A DNA stretch of 64,000 nt from Novosphingobium hassiacum (GCF_014196055.1 NZ_JACICY010000004.1:124065-188064), one strand, 5' to 3'; shown: positions 9,289-19,082, counted from the first letter of the stretch. Made by a program: numbers and translations. Notes: generated by a model not told the origin, from the sequence alone.

Positions 9289-9526
9289 CGGGGTCTTCCT
9301 CTTCCCCGCAACAGCTATCGGCGGCGGACCGCTTGCGCATTGAGATATGGCAAACTTTGCAGCAGGGCTGATTTTTGCCGCCATCGTCCTTGGTGGGCAG
9401 GCGAAGGGGCACCATCCCGCCGGTTCCGCCGCATGACGGGACCATGATCAGCGCAGATTGTGCGGGGGCGGGCATCGCCAGCTGGATCACCGCAAGCGGC
9501 GCGAGAAATTTGAGCGCGCGGCTCAC
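9278..9526 (-). CDS. small secreted cysteine-rich protein of the cbb3 operon
   Basis: The product has 82 residues: an N-terminal signal peptide (LKFLAPLAVIQLAMPAPAQSA) and a short hydrophilic part with a CCKVCH motif and a CC pair. Its GTG start overlaps the ccoS stop codon as GTGA, and its end overlaps the hemN start, so it is translationally coupled inside the cbb3 oxidase operon. Proteins of this size and Cys pattern seem to recur at this position in sphingomonads (recollection, not checked). The cysteines suggest a metal (copper or haem) or disulfide role in oxidase assembly, which is inference only. Confidence 0.6.
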   Translation of the reverse strand: MSRALKFLAPLAVIQLAMPAPAQSALIMVPSCGGTGGMVPLRLPTKDDGGKNQPCCKVCHISMRKRSAADSCCGEEEDPDAA

Positions 9527-9672
9527 GGCTCATCGTCCTCGTCAATAAGGATGCGCGCCGCCGCACCGTCGAGATCGCTGAACTGACCGCGCCTCAGCGC
9601 CCAGAAGAACGCCGCCAGCCCGAACAGGCCCATGCCCAATGCAATCGGCAGCATGAAGGCGATGCCGTTCAT
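9523..9672 (-). CDS. ccoS: cbb3-type cytochrome oxidase assembly protein CcoS
   Basis: A 49-aa protein with a single membrane helix (MLPIALGMGLFGLAAFFWAL) followed by RRGQF.DL and an acidic tail (DEDDEP), the standard CcoS layout. CcoS is needed for cofactor insertion into the cbb3 oxidase. Its ATG overlaps the ccoI stop as ATGA, and its TGA overlaps the next gene's GTG start. Confidence 0.88.
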   Translation of the reverse strand: MNGIAFMLPIALGMGLFGLAAFFWALRRGQFSDLDGAAARILIDEDDEP

Positions 9673-11792
9673 CGTGCTTCCCTCGCAAGGCGCAGCGAAT
9701 TGGCGACGACGATCAATGAACTTGTCGACATGGCGACGGCCGCGACCAAAGGCGACACGAACCCGGCGATGGCCAGCGGCACGGCAAGCGCGTTATAACC
9801 GATGGCAAGCGCGAAGTTCTGCCGCACCACGCGCATCGTGGCGCGGGCGACGCGTACCGCGCGGGGGATCGCGAGCAAGGATTCGCCGGTGAACACGATG
9901 TCCGCAGCCTGCCGCCCGACGTCGCTGGCAGTGCCGGGCGCGATCGAGGCATTGGCCGTGGCGAGTGCCGGACCGTCGTTCAGTCCGTCGCCGGCCATGA
10001 GCACGTTGCGTCCGGCTCCCTGCAGGCGCTCGATGGCCGCCTGCTTGTCTGCAGGCGATGCGGCGGCTTGTGCGGTCAGCCCGGTGACGCGCGCAACGGG
10101 GGCAACCGCAGCAACCGAATCGCCCGATAGGATCGAGGTTTCCACCTTCAGCGCCGCCAGTTGTGCCAGGGCGGCAGCGACGTCTAGGCGCAAACGGTCG
10201 GCAAAGGCGATCACGCGGACCGGTCCGCCTTCGATGCGCAATGCTGCGGCCATGCCCTGCGACGCGGATGGGCGCCCGAGTGCCACGGCGATACCGTTCC
10301 AGCGGGCAGTCACGCCCTGCCCCGCCACCTCCTGCACGTCCTCAAGGTCTGCGGCTGTCACCCCGCGAGCAGCCAACGCCTGCACAAGCCCCAGTGACAG
10401 GGGGTGGCGGCTGTGGCTGGCAAGCGCCAGCGCCACCGATGCTTCGGCATGCGACATCCCCGCAAGCGCAGCTTCATCGGGCACGGGCCGCCCCAATGTG
10501 AGCGTCCCGGTCTTGTCGAGCAGCAGCCGATCGACTTCGGACATCCGTTCCAATGCAGAGCCGTCCTTGACGAGGATACCGCGCTTCATCAGCGCGCCCG
10601 ACGCCACCACTTGCGCCACCGGCACGGCTAGGCCGAGCGCGCAGGGGCAGGTGATGATCAGCACCGCAATGGCGATGACCAGCGACTGGTAGACCCCAGC
10701 GCCTGCCAGCATCCATCCTGCGAAAGTCAGCGCCGCCAGCGTATGCACGGCAGGCGCATAGAGCCGCGAGGCACGGTCGGCGATGCGCACGAACCTGCCG
10801 CGCGATTGCCCCGCGACGTCCATCAGCCGTGCGATTTCGGACAGCGTTGTGTCCTGCCCGGTGGCGGTGACGCGGACATCGACCGGCGCTTCGAGGTTGA
10901 GCGTTCCAGCGTGGACCACGGTCCCGGGCACAGCGGCAACCGGAGCGCTTTCGCCGGTGAGCAGCGACTGGTCGAACCGGCTGCTTCCGTGTAGCACCTC
11001 TCCATCGGCGGCAAGGCGTTCACCCGCAGCGACCCGCATCAGCATCCCCGGCTGTAGAGCCTTGGCGTCGACCCAGCGCGCCGCGCCGTCCTCTGCGATG
11101 ACCATCGCGCCGCTCGCCGCCTGCCGCAGCAGCGCATCGACGCCCGAACGCGCCCGGTCGCGCATCATTGCGTCGAGCACGCGGCCCGCCAAGAGGAACA
11201 TCAGCAGCATCAGCACGCCGTCGAACCACGCTTCAGCCCCTCCGGTCAGCGTCTCGTAAAACGACAGGCCGGTGGCGATAGTCACGCCGATCGAGATCGG
11301 CACGTCCATGTTGGTCTTGCCGTGACGCAGGACCTTGAGTGCCGAGGAGAAGAACGGGCGGCCCGAATAGACGATCGCCGGAATGCCGATCATCGCCGAG
11401 ACCCAATGGAACAGCGACCGCGTGGTGCCATCCGCGCCCGACCATACGCTGACCGACATCAGCATGACGTTCATGCAGGCAAACGCGGCAACGCCGAGCG
11501 GGGCGAGCAGCGGCTTTACTGCCGAGATCGTCTCAGCTTCAGGCTCTCGCACCTGTCCTTCGAAGCCGGTAGCTGCGAGCGCGGCGACGAGCGTAGGCAG
11601 TGTGACATCGGATGCGTGAACCACCTCGACCGTACGCGCGGTCAGGTTGGTACGGGCCGACTGAACGCCCGCGACCGCAGCGAACGCACGCTCGACCTTG
11701 CCCATGCAACCTGCGCAATGCATCGTGGGCACGGCGAGGATCGTGTGGACCGGCGCGGCATCATCGGGCAACTGCCTGGCGGGGGCGTTCAC
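9669..11792 (-). CDS. ccoI: copper-translocating P-type ATPase CcoI/FixI
   Basis: The roughly 707-aa inner-membrane P1B ATPase exports or delivers copper for cbb3 oxidase assembly. It has an N-terminal heavy-metal domain (MHCAGC), a CPC motif in a membrane helix (TCPCALGLAVP), the phosphorylation motif DKTGTLT, TGES in the actuator domain and GDGLND in the hinge. The start is placed at the GTG at 11792, because that codon overlaps the ccoH stop as GTGA, as elsewhere in this operon; ATG codons further upstream (11816, 11855) would lie inside ccoH. Confidence 0.93.
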   Translation of the reverse strand: MNAPARQLPDDAAPVHTILAVPTMHCAGCMGKVERAFAAVAGVQSARTNLTARTVEVVHASDVTLPTLVAALAATGFEGQVREPEAETISAVKPLLAPLGVAAFACMNVMLMSVSVWSGADGTTRSLFHWVSAMIGIPAIVYSGRPFFSSALKVLRHGKTNMDVPISIGVTIATGLSFYETLTGGAEAWFDGVLMLLMFLLAGRVLDAMMRDRARSGVDALLRQAASGAMVIAEDGAARWVDAKALQPGMLMRVAAGERLAADGEVLHGSSRFDQSLLTGESAPVAAVPGTVVHAGTLNLEAPVDVRVTATGQDTTLSEIARLMDVAGQSRGRFVRIADRASRLYAPAVHTLAALTFAGWMLAGAGVYQSLVIAIAVLIITCPCALGLAVPVAQVVASGALMKRGILVKDGSALERMSEVDRLLLDKTGTLTLGRPVPDEAALAGMSHAEASVALALASHSRHPLSLGLVQALAARGVTAADLEDVQEVAGQGVTARWNGIAVALGRPSASQGMAAALRIEGGPVRVIAFADRLRLDVAAALAQLAALKVETSILSGDSVAAVAPVARVTGLTAQAAASPADKQAAIERLQGAGRNVLMAGDGLNDGPALATANASIAPGTASDVGRQAADIVFTGESLLAIPRAVRVARATMRVVRQNFALAIGYNALAVPLAIAGFVSPLVAAVAMSTSSLIVVANSLRLAREAR

Positions 11793-12271
11793 TGTACGTC
11801 CCCGATCATGCGCCATGTCTTGCCATTGGCTTGGACCTGCACCTTCAGGCGCCACCGCCCCGCCATTAGAGGAGCGGCGTAATGGCCCGGCGCGGTCTCG
11901 TGCAGCACCAGTGCGACCGGAGGCCGCTGACCGAGCGGATGTTCAGCCACTGCCGTGACACGAGCAGAAGCGATCGGCTCGCCGGCATGATCAGAGAGGG
12001 CGAGTGTTGCTCGGCCTGCGTAGTCACGGGTCACGATACCCTTCCAGCCCAGCGATTTTTCGGCGCTGGCTTCCTTCAACCAGCCGTTGAATTGCTGGCT
12101 GGCAACGTAGGAATTCTCGACCACGACGCCGCCGAACGTCGCAATGGCAAGGCGCGCCATCGTCACGTTGACGGCAATCACCACGGCGAAAAACGCCACG
12201 AAGATCAGCGCCATGTGCTTGCCTGTCAGCGGGCGGATCGGGCGTGTTGGAACGGGGCTGAGCTGGGTCAC
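11789..12271 (-). CDS. ccoH: FixH/CcoH family cbb3 oxidase assembly protein
   Basis: The 160-aa protein has one membrane helix (about residues 19-45) and a periplasmic beta-rich domain, with the FixH pattern of NSYVASQQFN...W after the helix. CcoH stays associated with the cbb3 complex and is needed for its stability. Its ATG overlaps the ccoG stop (ATGA) and its stop overlaps the ccoI start. Confidence 0.88.
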   Translation of the reverse strand: MTQLSPVPTRPIRPLTGKHMALIFVAFFAVVIAVNVTMARLAIATFGGVVVENSYVASQQFNGWLKEASAEKSLGWKGIVTRDYAGRATLALSDHAGEPIASARVTAVAEHPLGQRPPVALVLHETAPGHYAAPLMAGRWRLKVQVQANGKTWRMIGDVQ

Positions 12272-13737
12272 TGGCCGTTTCCTTGTGCGGTGGTGAACGT
12301 GGTTGCGGCGAGATCGCTGCCGCCTTCCTTGTCGGTGGCGGCAAGGACGAACGCGAAATCGGCAGGCTTGCTGCCGCGCGGGGCAAGCGCGTAAACACGC
12401 AGCTGGCGCGTCGTGTCGGGGGCGACGTCCACAGTCAGCACACGCGCTGCGGTGGCTGCGTCCATCTCGTCGGTGAAGATCGCGCCGGCCTCAAGCCCTT
12501 GCAGCGCAATGCGGTACGTGCGCGGACGCTCCTCCATGTTGCGCAGCTTGAGTGTGTAGGCATTGCGCACCGCGCCGTCCGACAGCGTCACGTATTCGGG
12601 GTTGCGATCCTTGGCGACCGACAGATCCAGCCGGGCGCGCTGACCCAGCGCGAACAGCAGTGCCAGGCCGATCGCGGACCACACGCCGAGATAGACCAGA
12701 GTGCGTGGGTGAAAAATCGACCTGAGCACGGGGGTCACGGGCTGCCCCCGCTTCTCACGCTCTGCATTCTCAAGCGTGCAGTAATCGATCAACCCGCGTG
12801 GTCGCCCGACATCGGCCATCGCCTTGTCGCAGGCATCAATGCACAGCGCGCAGGTGATGCAGCCGATCTGCGGCCCCTCGCGGATGTCGATACCGGTCGG
12901 GCACACCGCGACGCATTGCATGCAGTCGATGCAGTCGCCGAGCGGAGTTGCGGCCTTGAGCGCGGCCTTGACCGAACCGCGCGGTTCGCCGCGCCAGTCC
13001 TTGTAAGTGACGATCAGGCTTTTCTCGTCGAGCATCGCCGTCTGGATGCGCGGCCAGGGGCACATATAGATGCACACCTGTTCGCGCATGAAGCCACCGA
13101 GCACGAACGTCGTCATGGTCAGCACGAACGTCGTCGCATAAGCGACCGGCGCGGCGGTGCCCGTCCAGAATTCGTGCTGGAGCGTGGGAGCATCGGCGAA
13201 GTAGAAGATCCATGCGCCGCCAGTGCCGAAGCTGATGAGGAGGTAGATGCTCCACTTCAGCGCCCGCCGCGCGATTTTGGCAGGCCCCCACGGCGCTTTC
13301 TGAAGGCGCATCTGGGCGTTGCGATCGCCATCGACAAACCGGTCGACGTGCTGGAACAGATCAGTCCATACCGTTTGCGGACAGGCGTAACCGCACCACG
13401 CGCGCCCGACCGCACTGGTCAGCAGGAACAGGCCTACGCCCGCCATGATCAGCAGGCCAGCCACGAAGTAGAATTCGTGCGGCCAGATCTCGATGTCGAA
13501 CATGAAGAACCGGCGGTTGCCCATGTCGATCAGCACTGCCTGATCAGGCGCGTAAGGCCCGCGATCCCAACGGATCCAGGGCGTGCCCCAGTAAACGGCC
13601 AGGCATACGGCCATGACCAGCCACTTGAACCGGCGGAACGGTCCATCGATGGCCTTGGGGAAGACCGACTTGCGCTTGGCGTAGAGGCCGATCTCGTTCG
13701 AGTGGTCCGCGCTCAGTTTGGGATCGTGCGCGTGCAT
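12268..13737 (-). CDS. ccoG: cbb3 oxidase accessory protein CcoG/RdxA (4Fe-4S ferredoxin type)
   Basis: A 489-aa polytopic membrane protein with the CcoG signature: a cytoplasmic start, several membrane helices, WCGYACPQTVW, CIYMCPWPR, and two ferredoxin-like motifs (CIDCMQCVAVCP and CITCALCIDAC). A periplasmic immunoglobulin-like C-terminal domain follows. CcoG is known from other bacteria as a copper reductase (Cu2+ to Cu+) supporting CuB centre assembly. It lies 14 bases after ccoP and is coupled to ccoH by an ATGA overlap. Confidence 0.93.
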   Translation of the reverse strand: MHAHDPKLSADHSNEIGLYAKRKSVFPKAIDGPFRRFKWLVMAVCLAVYWGTPWIRWDRGPYAPDQAVLIDMGNRRFFMFDIEIWPHEFYFVAGLLIMAGVGLFLLTSAVGRAWCGYACPQTVWTDLFQHVDRFVDGDRNAQMRLQKAPWGPAKIARRALKWSIYLLISFGTGGAWIFYFADAPTLQHEFWTGTAAPVAYATTFVLTMTTFVLGGFMREQVCIYMCPWPRIQTAMLDEKSLIVTYKDWRGEPRGSVKAALKAATPLGDCIDCMQCVAVCPTGIDIREGPQIGCITCALCIDACDKAMADVGRPRGLIDYCTLENAEREKRGQPVTPVLRSIFHPRTLVYLGVWSAIGLALLFALGQRARLDLSVAKDRNPEYVTLSDGAVRNAYTLKLRNMEERPRTYRIALQGLEAGAIFTDEMDAATAARVLTVDVAPDTTRQLRVYALAPRGSKPADFAFVLAATDKEGGSDLAATTFTTAQGNGQ

Positions 13738-13751
13738 GGGTCGGTGTCCTG

Positions 13752-14663
13752 CTACTTGGCTGCCGCAGCGATATCGGGGACGGGAGCGGGAGCTTCTTCG
13801 CCACCGCCCAGCGAGTGGACGTACGTCGCCAGCATCTTGACCGTGACTGGGTCGAGGCGGCTGCCCCAGGCCGGCATCACGCCATAGCGCGCGTTGGTGA
13901 TCGTCTGGGTCAGCGTCTTGCGATCACCGCCATAGAGCCAGATCGCATCGGCGAGCTTGGGTGCGCCGACCGCACGGCTGCCTTCGCCGCCCGCACCGTG
14001 GCAGACCGCGCAGTTGGCCTCGAAGATCGCCGCGCCGCGCTGCGCCGAAGCGCTGGGCTTCTCCTCGCCCGCGATGACTCGAACATGGCTGACCACATCC
14101 TGCACTTGTGCCGCCGTCAGGATGCCGTCGCGCCCGAAAGCCGGCATCTGGCTCATCCGCGTGGCATCGTCGCCGGGCTGGCGCACGCCATCGACTAGCG
14201 TCTGGTGGATCGTGGCGACGTCGCCACCCCACAGCCAGTCGTCGTCATTGAGGTTCGGGTAGCCCGCGCTGCCCGCTGCACCATTGCCATGGCACTGCAC
14301 GCAGTTGACCTTGAATGCTGCGTGTCCGCCATCGATCGCGGCACGGCGCAGGCGAGGGTCGGCAGCGATCTGCTCGATCGACGCCTTATCGAGTTCGGCC
14401 CTCAGGCTCGCTGTGCGCAGTCCTTCCGCCGTCATTTCCTTGGCAAGGTCGCCGCGGCTGCTCCAGCCGAGCATACCTTTGGTGCTCGTGTTCAGCAGCG
14501 GTATGGCAGGGTAGGCCACGCAGTAGCCGATCGCGAACACGATGCAGGCGTAGAACGACCACAGCCACCAGCGCGGCAACGGGTTGTTCAACTCCTCGAT
14601 GCCGTCCCATTCGTGGCCGACGGTTTCGACGCCGGTTGCGTCATCCAATCTTGGCTTAGACAT
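13752..14663 (-). CDS. ccoP: cbb3-type cytochrome c oxidase, dihaem subunit III
   Basis: The 303-aa protein has an N-terminal cytoplasmic segment, one membrane helix (about residues 32-55) and two c-type haem sites, CVQCH at 121-125 and CAVCH at 218-222, with later Met ligands (SQMPAFG, GVMPAWG). It carries electrons from cytochrome c into the oxidase core on the periplasmic side. Its start overlaps the ccoQ stop by eight bases. Confidence 0.95.
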   Translation of the reverse strand: MSKPRLDDATGVETVGHEWDGIEELNNPLPRWWLWSFYACIVFAIGYCVAYPAIPLLNTSTKGMLGWSSRGDLAKEMTAEGLRTASLRAELDKASIEQIAADPRLRRAAIDGGHAAFKVNCVQCHGNGAAGSAGYPNLNDDDWLWGGDVATIHQTLVDGVRQPGDDATRMSQMPAFGRDGILTAAQVQDVVSHVRVIAGEEKPSASAQRGAAIFEANCAVCHGAGGEGSRAVGAPKLADAIWLYGGDRKTLTQTITNARYGVMPAWGSRLDPVTVKMLATYVHSLGGGEEAPAPVPDIAAAAK

Positions 14664-14826
14664 CGCTTTCGTCCTTGAAGATCGAGTTTGCGACTTCCTG
14701 GTTGAGATCCTTGGCGCCGGGGCGGAACGGCCAGAGCGCGAGGCCGAGGAATATCCCGGTCATCACCACCAGCCCCCAGCTGTCGGCCAGATGCCGCAGC
14801 ATGTCGTACGTCGAATGCGCGCTCAT
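14656..14826 (-). CDS. ccoQ: cbb3-type oxidase small subunit CcoQ/FixQ
   Basis: A 56-aa membrane protein: a short N-terminus, one helix ([18 protein letters not shown]) then RPG and an acidic tail. The ATG overlaps the ccoO stop (ATGA) and the 3' end runs eight bases into ccoP, the standard place for ccoQ, which stabilises the oxidase. Confidence 0.9.
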   Translation of the reverse strand: MSAHSTYDMLRHLADSWGLVVMTGIFLGLALWPFRPGAKDLNQEVANSIFKDESDV

Positions 14827-15572
14827 CGGCCCTTCTCCTTGGCGAGGGTTTCCTGTGCGGCAGGGGCGTTCACATCGACCAGCGTGCCGAGCATCTGCAG
14901 GTAGGCAACCAGCGCATCCATCTCGGTCAGGCGGGCGGGATCGCCGTCAAAGTCGCGCGCTTGCGCCTTGGGATAGCGCTTGATCAGGTCGGTGGCGTCT
15001 GCTGCCGGATCGGCCTGCGTCTTCAGATCGTCATTGGCCTTGGCAATGTCTGCCTGCGAATAGGGCACGCCGATCTGGTAGAGCGTGCGCAGCTCGGCCA
15101 CCATGTCGCCCTGGTTGAGATCATGCTCGGCCAGATGCGCATATGTCGGCATGATCGATTCCGGCACGACCGCGCGCGGGTCTTTCAGGTGCTGGACGTG
15201 CCATTCGTCGGAATAGCGGTTGCCGACGCGGGCGAGGTCCGGCCCCGTGCGCTTCGATCCCCACTGGAACGGATGGTCGTACATCGATTCCGCAGCGAGA
15301 CTGTAGTGCCCGTAGCGTTCGACCTCGTCGCGGAACGGACGGATCATCTGGCTGTGGCAGTTGTAACAGCCCTCACGGATATAGATGTCGCGCCCAGCCT
15401 GTTCGAGCGGGGTGTACGGACGCATGCCGTCCACCTTCTCGATCGTATTGTCGATCCAGAACAGCGGCGCGATTTCGACGATGCCGCCCACGATCACGGC
15501 CGCAAAGGCGGCGAGACCGAGGTATGTGACGTTGCGTTCGAGCGTCTTGTGACGTTCCACGATGGTGGTCAT
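14823..15572 (-). CDS. ccoO: cbb3-type cytochrome c oxidase, monohaem subunit II
   Basis: The 249-aa protein has one N-terminal membrane helix (about residues 18-38), then [15 protein letters not shown] containing the CXXCH haem c site, and the [16 protein letters not shown] segment typical of CcoO/FixO. It lies 24 bases after ccoN and is translationally coupled to ccoQ. Confidence 0.95.
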   Translation of the reverse strand: MTTIVERHKTLERNVTYLGLAAFAAVIVGGIVEIAPLFWIDNTIEKVDGMRPYTPLEQAGRDIYIREGCYNCHSQMIRPFRDEVERYGHYSLAAESMYDHPFQWGSKRTGPDLARVGNRYSDEWHVQHLKDPRAVVPESIMPTYAHLAEHDLNQGDMVAELRTLYQIGVPYSQADIAKANDDLKTQADPAADATDLIKRYPKAQARDFDGDPARLTEMDALVAYLQMLGTLVDVNAPAAQETLAKEKGR

Positions 15573-15596
15573 GGGGTGTTCTCCGAAAGCTCTGGG

Positions 15597-17237
15597 TCAG
15601 GCCGCAGCCGCGACGATCGGGCGATCCTTGGCGGGATCGAAGGTGGCGTCGCGCATCGGCGCTTCGGTGCGCTGGTGACCAAGGATGGTGCGCCACACGT
15701 TGACGGTCATCACGACCGCACCTGTCAGGTAGAGCAGGCCACCAAAGGCACGCAGGAAGAACATCGGCTTGAGCGCGGCGACGGTCTCGACGAAGCTGTT
15801 CACAAGGTATCCGTCAGCGCCATATTCGCGCCACATCAGGCCCTGGGTGATGCCCGCCACCCACATCGACGAGGCGTAGAAGACGATGCCCACGGTCGCG
15901 AGCCAGAAGTGCCAGTTGACCATGCGCAGCGAATAAAGACGTGGGCGGGCCCACAGGCGCGGCACGAGGTAGTAGACACTGGCAAAGGTGATCATGCCGT
16001 TCCAGCCGAGCGCGCCGGAATGGACGTGCCCGATAGTCCAGTCGGTATAGTGCGACAGGCTGTTGACCGACTTGATCGACATCATCGGGCCTTCGAAGGT
16101 GCTCATCCCGTAGAACGCGAGCGCCATGACCATCATGCGGATAATCGGATCGGTGCGAACCTTGTCCCATGCGCCGTTGAGCGTCATCAGCCCGTTGATC
16201 ATGCCGCCCCAGCTTGGCATCCACAGCATGACCGAGAAGACCATACCCAGCGTCTGCGCCCAGTCGGGTAGCGCGGTGTAGTGGAGGTGGTGCGGGCCCG
16301 CCCAGATATAGAGGAAGATCAGCGCCCAGAAGTGGATGATCGACAGGCGATACGAGAAGATCGGACGTTCGGCCTGCTTGGGCACGAAGTAGTACATCAT
16401 CGCCAGGAAGCCGGCGGTCAGGAAGAAGCCGACCGCGTTATGGCCGTACCACCACTGCACCAGCGCGCCCTGCACACCCGCAAACACAGGGTAGCTGCGG
16501 CTGCCGACGAAGCTGACCGGCCAGTTCAGGTTGTTCACGATGTGAAGCATCGCCACGGTGATGATGAACGACAGGTAGAACCAGTTCGCCACGTAGATGT
16601 GCGGCTCGGTCCGTTTCACGATCGTGCCGACGAAGACCGCGAGATAGGCGACCCATACGATCGTCAGCCACAGATCGACATACCATTCCGGCTCGGCATA
16701 TTCTTTGCCCTGGGTGATGCCCAGCAAGTAGCCGGTCGCCGCCAGCACGATGAACAGCTGGTAGCCCCAGAACACGAAACGGGCGAGGCCGGGGAAGGCC
16801 AGCCTCGCCCGGCAAGTACGCTGCACGACATAGAACGACGTGGCGATCAGCGCGTTGCCTCCAAAAGCGAAGATGACCGCGGACGTGTGGAGCGGTCGCA
16901 GGCGGCCGAACGAGGTCCATTCGAGGCCCAGATTCAGCATCGGCAGTGCAAGCTGCATTGCGATCAGCAGGCCGACGGTAAATCCGGCCATGCCCCAGAA
17001 CACCGTGGCGATCACGCCCCAGCGGATCGGGTCGTCATCGTAACGCCCCTGATCGGGCGCGAGGATCGCCTTGGACAGGTCTACCCCGCGCAATGTCACG
17101 ATCAGCCCGATGACGCAGGCGAGCCCGACGATCCCCATGTGAATGGCGAAACCGGAGTCGACCGCAGCAGCGCAGGCGAGGATGGCGATGAGCAGCCCGA
17201 CAAGCCATAGGCCCGAGCGCGAGAGAGCAGATTCCAT
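15597..17237 (-). CDS. ccoN: cbb3-type cytochrome c oxidase, catalytic subunit I
   Basis: The 546-aa haem-copper oxidase core has about 14 membrane helices, including two extra N-terminal ones (residues about 10-48). Ligand motifs are present: [10 protein letters not shown] (low-spin haem), WWYGHNAV and AGPHHLHYT (CuB) and [14 protein letters not shown] (haem b3 region). It reduces oxygen to water with high affinity under microaerobic conditions. It is the first gene of the operon, and an FNR box lies about 60 bases upstream of its ATG. Confidence 0.96.
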   Translation of the reverse strand: MESALSRSGLWLVGLLIAILACAAAVDSGFAIHMGIVGLACVIGLIVTLRGVDLSKAILAPDQGRYDDDPIRWGVIATVFWGMAGFTVGLLIAMQLALPMLNLGLEWTSFGRLRPLHTSAVIFAFGGNALIATSFYVVQRTCRARLAFPGLARFVFWGYQLFIVLAATGYLLGITQGKEYAEPEWYVDLWLTIVWVAYLAVFVGTIVKRTEPHIYVANWFYLSFIITVAMLHIVNNLNWPVSFVGSRSYPVFAGVQGALVQWWYGHNAVGFFLTAGFLAMMYYFVPKQAERPIFSYRLSIIHFWALIFLYIWAGPHHLHYTALPDWAQTLGMVFSVMLWMPSWGGMINGLMTLNGAWDKVRTDPIIRMMVMALAFYGMSTFEGPMMSIKSVNSLSHYTDWTIGHVHSGALGWNGMITFASVYYLVPRLWARPRLYSLRMVNWHFWLATVGIVFYASSMWVAGITQGLMWREYGADGYLVNSFVETVAALKPMFFLRAFGGLLYLTGAVVMTVNVWRTILGHQRTEAPMRDATFDPAKDRPIVAAAA

Positions 17238-17297
17238 GGAGCCTTCCTTCCATGAGTGATGTTGGGCTTGCGCTGGACCGCAACCGCGGCCGGAACA

Positions 17298-17311
17298 TTG
17301 ACCGACATCAA
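17298..17311. promoter_or_regulatory. FNR/FixK box upstream of ccoN (and ompW)
   Basis: TTGACCGACATCAA matches the palindromic FNR-family operator TTGAY-N4-RTCAA. It is centred about 67 bases upstream of the ccoN ATG and about 170 bases upstream of the divergent ompW ATG. With an fnrL gene close by, low-oxygen activation of the cbb3 operon is strongly implied; control of ompW from the same site is possible. Confidence 0.82.
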
Positions 17312-17474
17312 ATCACGGAAAATCAGCCTCATACTTTGGTCGTAGATGCGCTCCCGGGCAAATTTTGCGCTCCGTCAATGTCCCGCGATTCGCTCCGGTC
17401 CATCAGCATGGACATGCCACGGACAATGATCCGGTCTGCGAGGGGCAGGCCATTCGTGGCGCAGGACCAATGCA

Positions 17475-18158
17475 ATGAAAAAGTTGATGACCGCCCTCCC
17501 CGCCCTGCTTGCAGCCCTGACGCTCGCACCCGCACCGGCTCTGGCAGGCTCGACCGAAGGCCACCTGCAGGTCAAGGTTCTCGGCACCGGCGTTCTGCCC
17601 GACGGCAAGATCGTGAAAGTCAGCAAGGACCCGCTCGGCCTGACCGTCGGCGCCAACACGACCGCCAACGACAACTACGTGCCGACGCTGGCCATCGAAT
17701 ATTTCGTCACGCCGAACATTTCGGCCGAGACGATCTGCTGCTTCACCCAGCACCATGTCAGCGGCACGGGCGCGCTTGCGCCTGCCACGCACATCGTCGA
17801 TCACGTGCTGGTCCTGCCAGCGACGCTGACGCTCAAGTATCACCTGCCGCTTGAAGGCGGGATCAAGCCTTACATTGGCGCAGGACCGTCAATGTTCCTG
17901 TATTTCGGCGAAAAGCCGGGGTCGAGCATTACCCCGCTCGGCGTCACCAAGGTGAAGTTCGCGAACGACGTGGGCTTTGCGCTTCAGGCCGGTGTGGACA
18001 TCCCTGTCGGTGACAAAGGGCTCGGTATCAGCCTCGATGCCAAGAAGTATTTCATGGATACGACCGCCCACTTCTACGCGGGCAATGCCGAAGTGCTGAC
18101 TACCAAGCACTCGCTCGACCCATGGGTCGTCAGCGCAGGCCTTGCCTACAGGTTCTGA
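17475..18158 (+). CDS. ompW: OmpW-family outer membrane protein
   Basis: The 227-aa protein has a signal peptide ending PALA-GST and the OmpW pattern: SVGANTTANDNYVPTLAIEYF-type repeats, long amphipathic beta strands, PYIGAG, and a C-terminal phenylalanine (GLAYRF) recognised by the Bam machinery. It forms an eight-stranded outer-membrane barrel, a probable channel for small hydrophobic compounds. It is divergent from ccoN and convergent with fnrL; in other bacteria ompW responds to FNR, so placement in this low-oxygen locus fits. Confidence 0.88.
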   Translation: MKKLMTALPALLAALTLAPAPALAGSTEGHLQVKVLGTGVLPDGKIVKVSKDPLGLTVGANTTANDNYVPTLAIEYFVTPNISAETICCFTQHHVSGTGALAPATHIVDHVLVLPATLTLKYHLPLEGGIKPYIGAGPSMFLYFGEKPGSSITPLGVTKVKFANDVGFALQAGVDIPVGDKGLGISLDAKKYFMDTTAHFYAGNAEVLTTKHSLDPWVVSAGLAYRF

Positions 18159-18172
18159 CTTGATTCCCTTCG

Positions 18173-18199
18173 CCCTGCGCCCCCCACAATTGCGCAGGG
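18173..18199. terminator. hairpin between convergent ompW and fnrL
   Basis: An 8-bp perfect stem (CCCTGCGC / GCGCAGGG, 11-base loop) lies 14 bases past the ompW stop. There is no long T run, so a terminator function, perhaps bidirectional, is likely but not certain. A longer imperfect hairpin (18206-18264, arms GCGGGCAGGC/GCCTGCCCGT) follows it. Confidence 0.5.
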
Positions 18200-18297
18200 T
18201 TCGGGGACGGCGGGCAGGCTGGAAGCGAGGTTACTGGGATCACCTCGTCGCCGGCCTGCCCGTCAATCTGTGGGGAAGACCTGAAGTAACTGCAGGA

Positions 18298-18993
18298 TCA
18301 ACCTGCCATCGCGACCAGCGCGGGGCGATCGACGATCTCAACATCGCGCCGCGTAGGAAGTTCGACCACGCCATCGTTCTTCAGCTTGGTGAACTGCCGA
18401 CTGACAGTCTCGATCGTCAGCCCGAGCACATCGGCGACCTGTTGCCGCGAAAACGGCAAGGTAAAGCGCTTGGCCGGGCCAAGCACCGGAGCGCAACCGC
18501 TTTCGGCCAGCCGCTCGGACATCTCCAGCAGGAACGTCGCGATCTTTTCCGACGCATTCTTGCGCCCGAGCAGCATCATCCACGACCGCGTACGATCCAA
18601 TTCCGCCAGGGTGCGTTCCAGCAACTTGTGTTCGAGGCCGGGATGCTCACGCGCAAACCGGTCAAAATCGTTGCGCGAAAACACGCAGACGCGCGCGTCG
18701 GTCAGGGCGACGACGCTGGCGCTGCTGGTCTGGCCGAACGGACGGCCGATGAAGTCTGAAGGATAGGCGACGCCAACGATCTGTTCGCGGCCGTCTTCGG
18801 TGCTGGTGGTCAGCTTGAGCACACCCTCGATGACGTTGGCGACGAGCAGGGAGTCGTCGTCCTCCCAAATCAGCGGTTCGCCCGCGACCACGTTACGGCG
18901 ACGGCCCAGGGTGTTGAGCGCACCAATCTCCCCGTCGTTAAGGCCGGAGCAGATCGCCCGGTTCCGGACAACGCATGTATCGCAGGAGGACAT
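18298..18993 (-). CDS. fnrL: Fnr-type oxygen-sensing transcription regulator
   Basis: The Crp/Fnr protein has about 231 residues from the chosen start. The cluster ligands of oxygen-sensing FNR are all visible: C4, C7 and C15 (CDTCVVRNRAIC) and a fourth, C103 (ARVCVF), so it should carry a [4Fe-4S] cluster. The C-terminal helix-turn-helix contains ETVSRQFTKL, the E--SR recognition pattern that reads TTGA half-sites. The start is uncertain: ATG at 18993 is used; a GTG at 19083 would begin directly at the T tract of an upstream terminator and is less likely. It probably controls the cbb3 operon through the box at 17298 and the box at 19215. Confidence 0.9.
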   Translation of the reverse strand: MSSCDTCVVRNRAICSGLNDGEIGALNTLGRRRNVVAGEPLIWEDDDSLLVANVIEGVLKLTTSTEDGREQIVGVAYPSDFIGRPFGQTSSASVVALTDARVCVFSRNDFDRFAREHPGLEHKLLERTLAELDRTRSWMMLLGRKNASEKIATFLLEMSERLAESGCAPVLGPAKRFTLPFSRQQVADVLGLTIETVSRQFTKLKNDGVVELPTRRDVEIVDRPALVAMAG

Positions 18994-19082
18994 GTCAACG
19001 GCGTTAGCATTGCGAACGATTTCCGGCAATCGCGCAAACCCCCGCTCATTTTCAGCGCCGACAGACGCCGACTGACAAGGCA

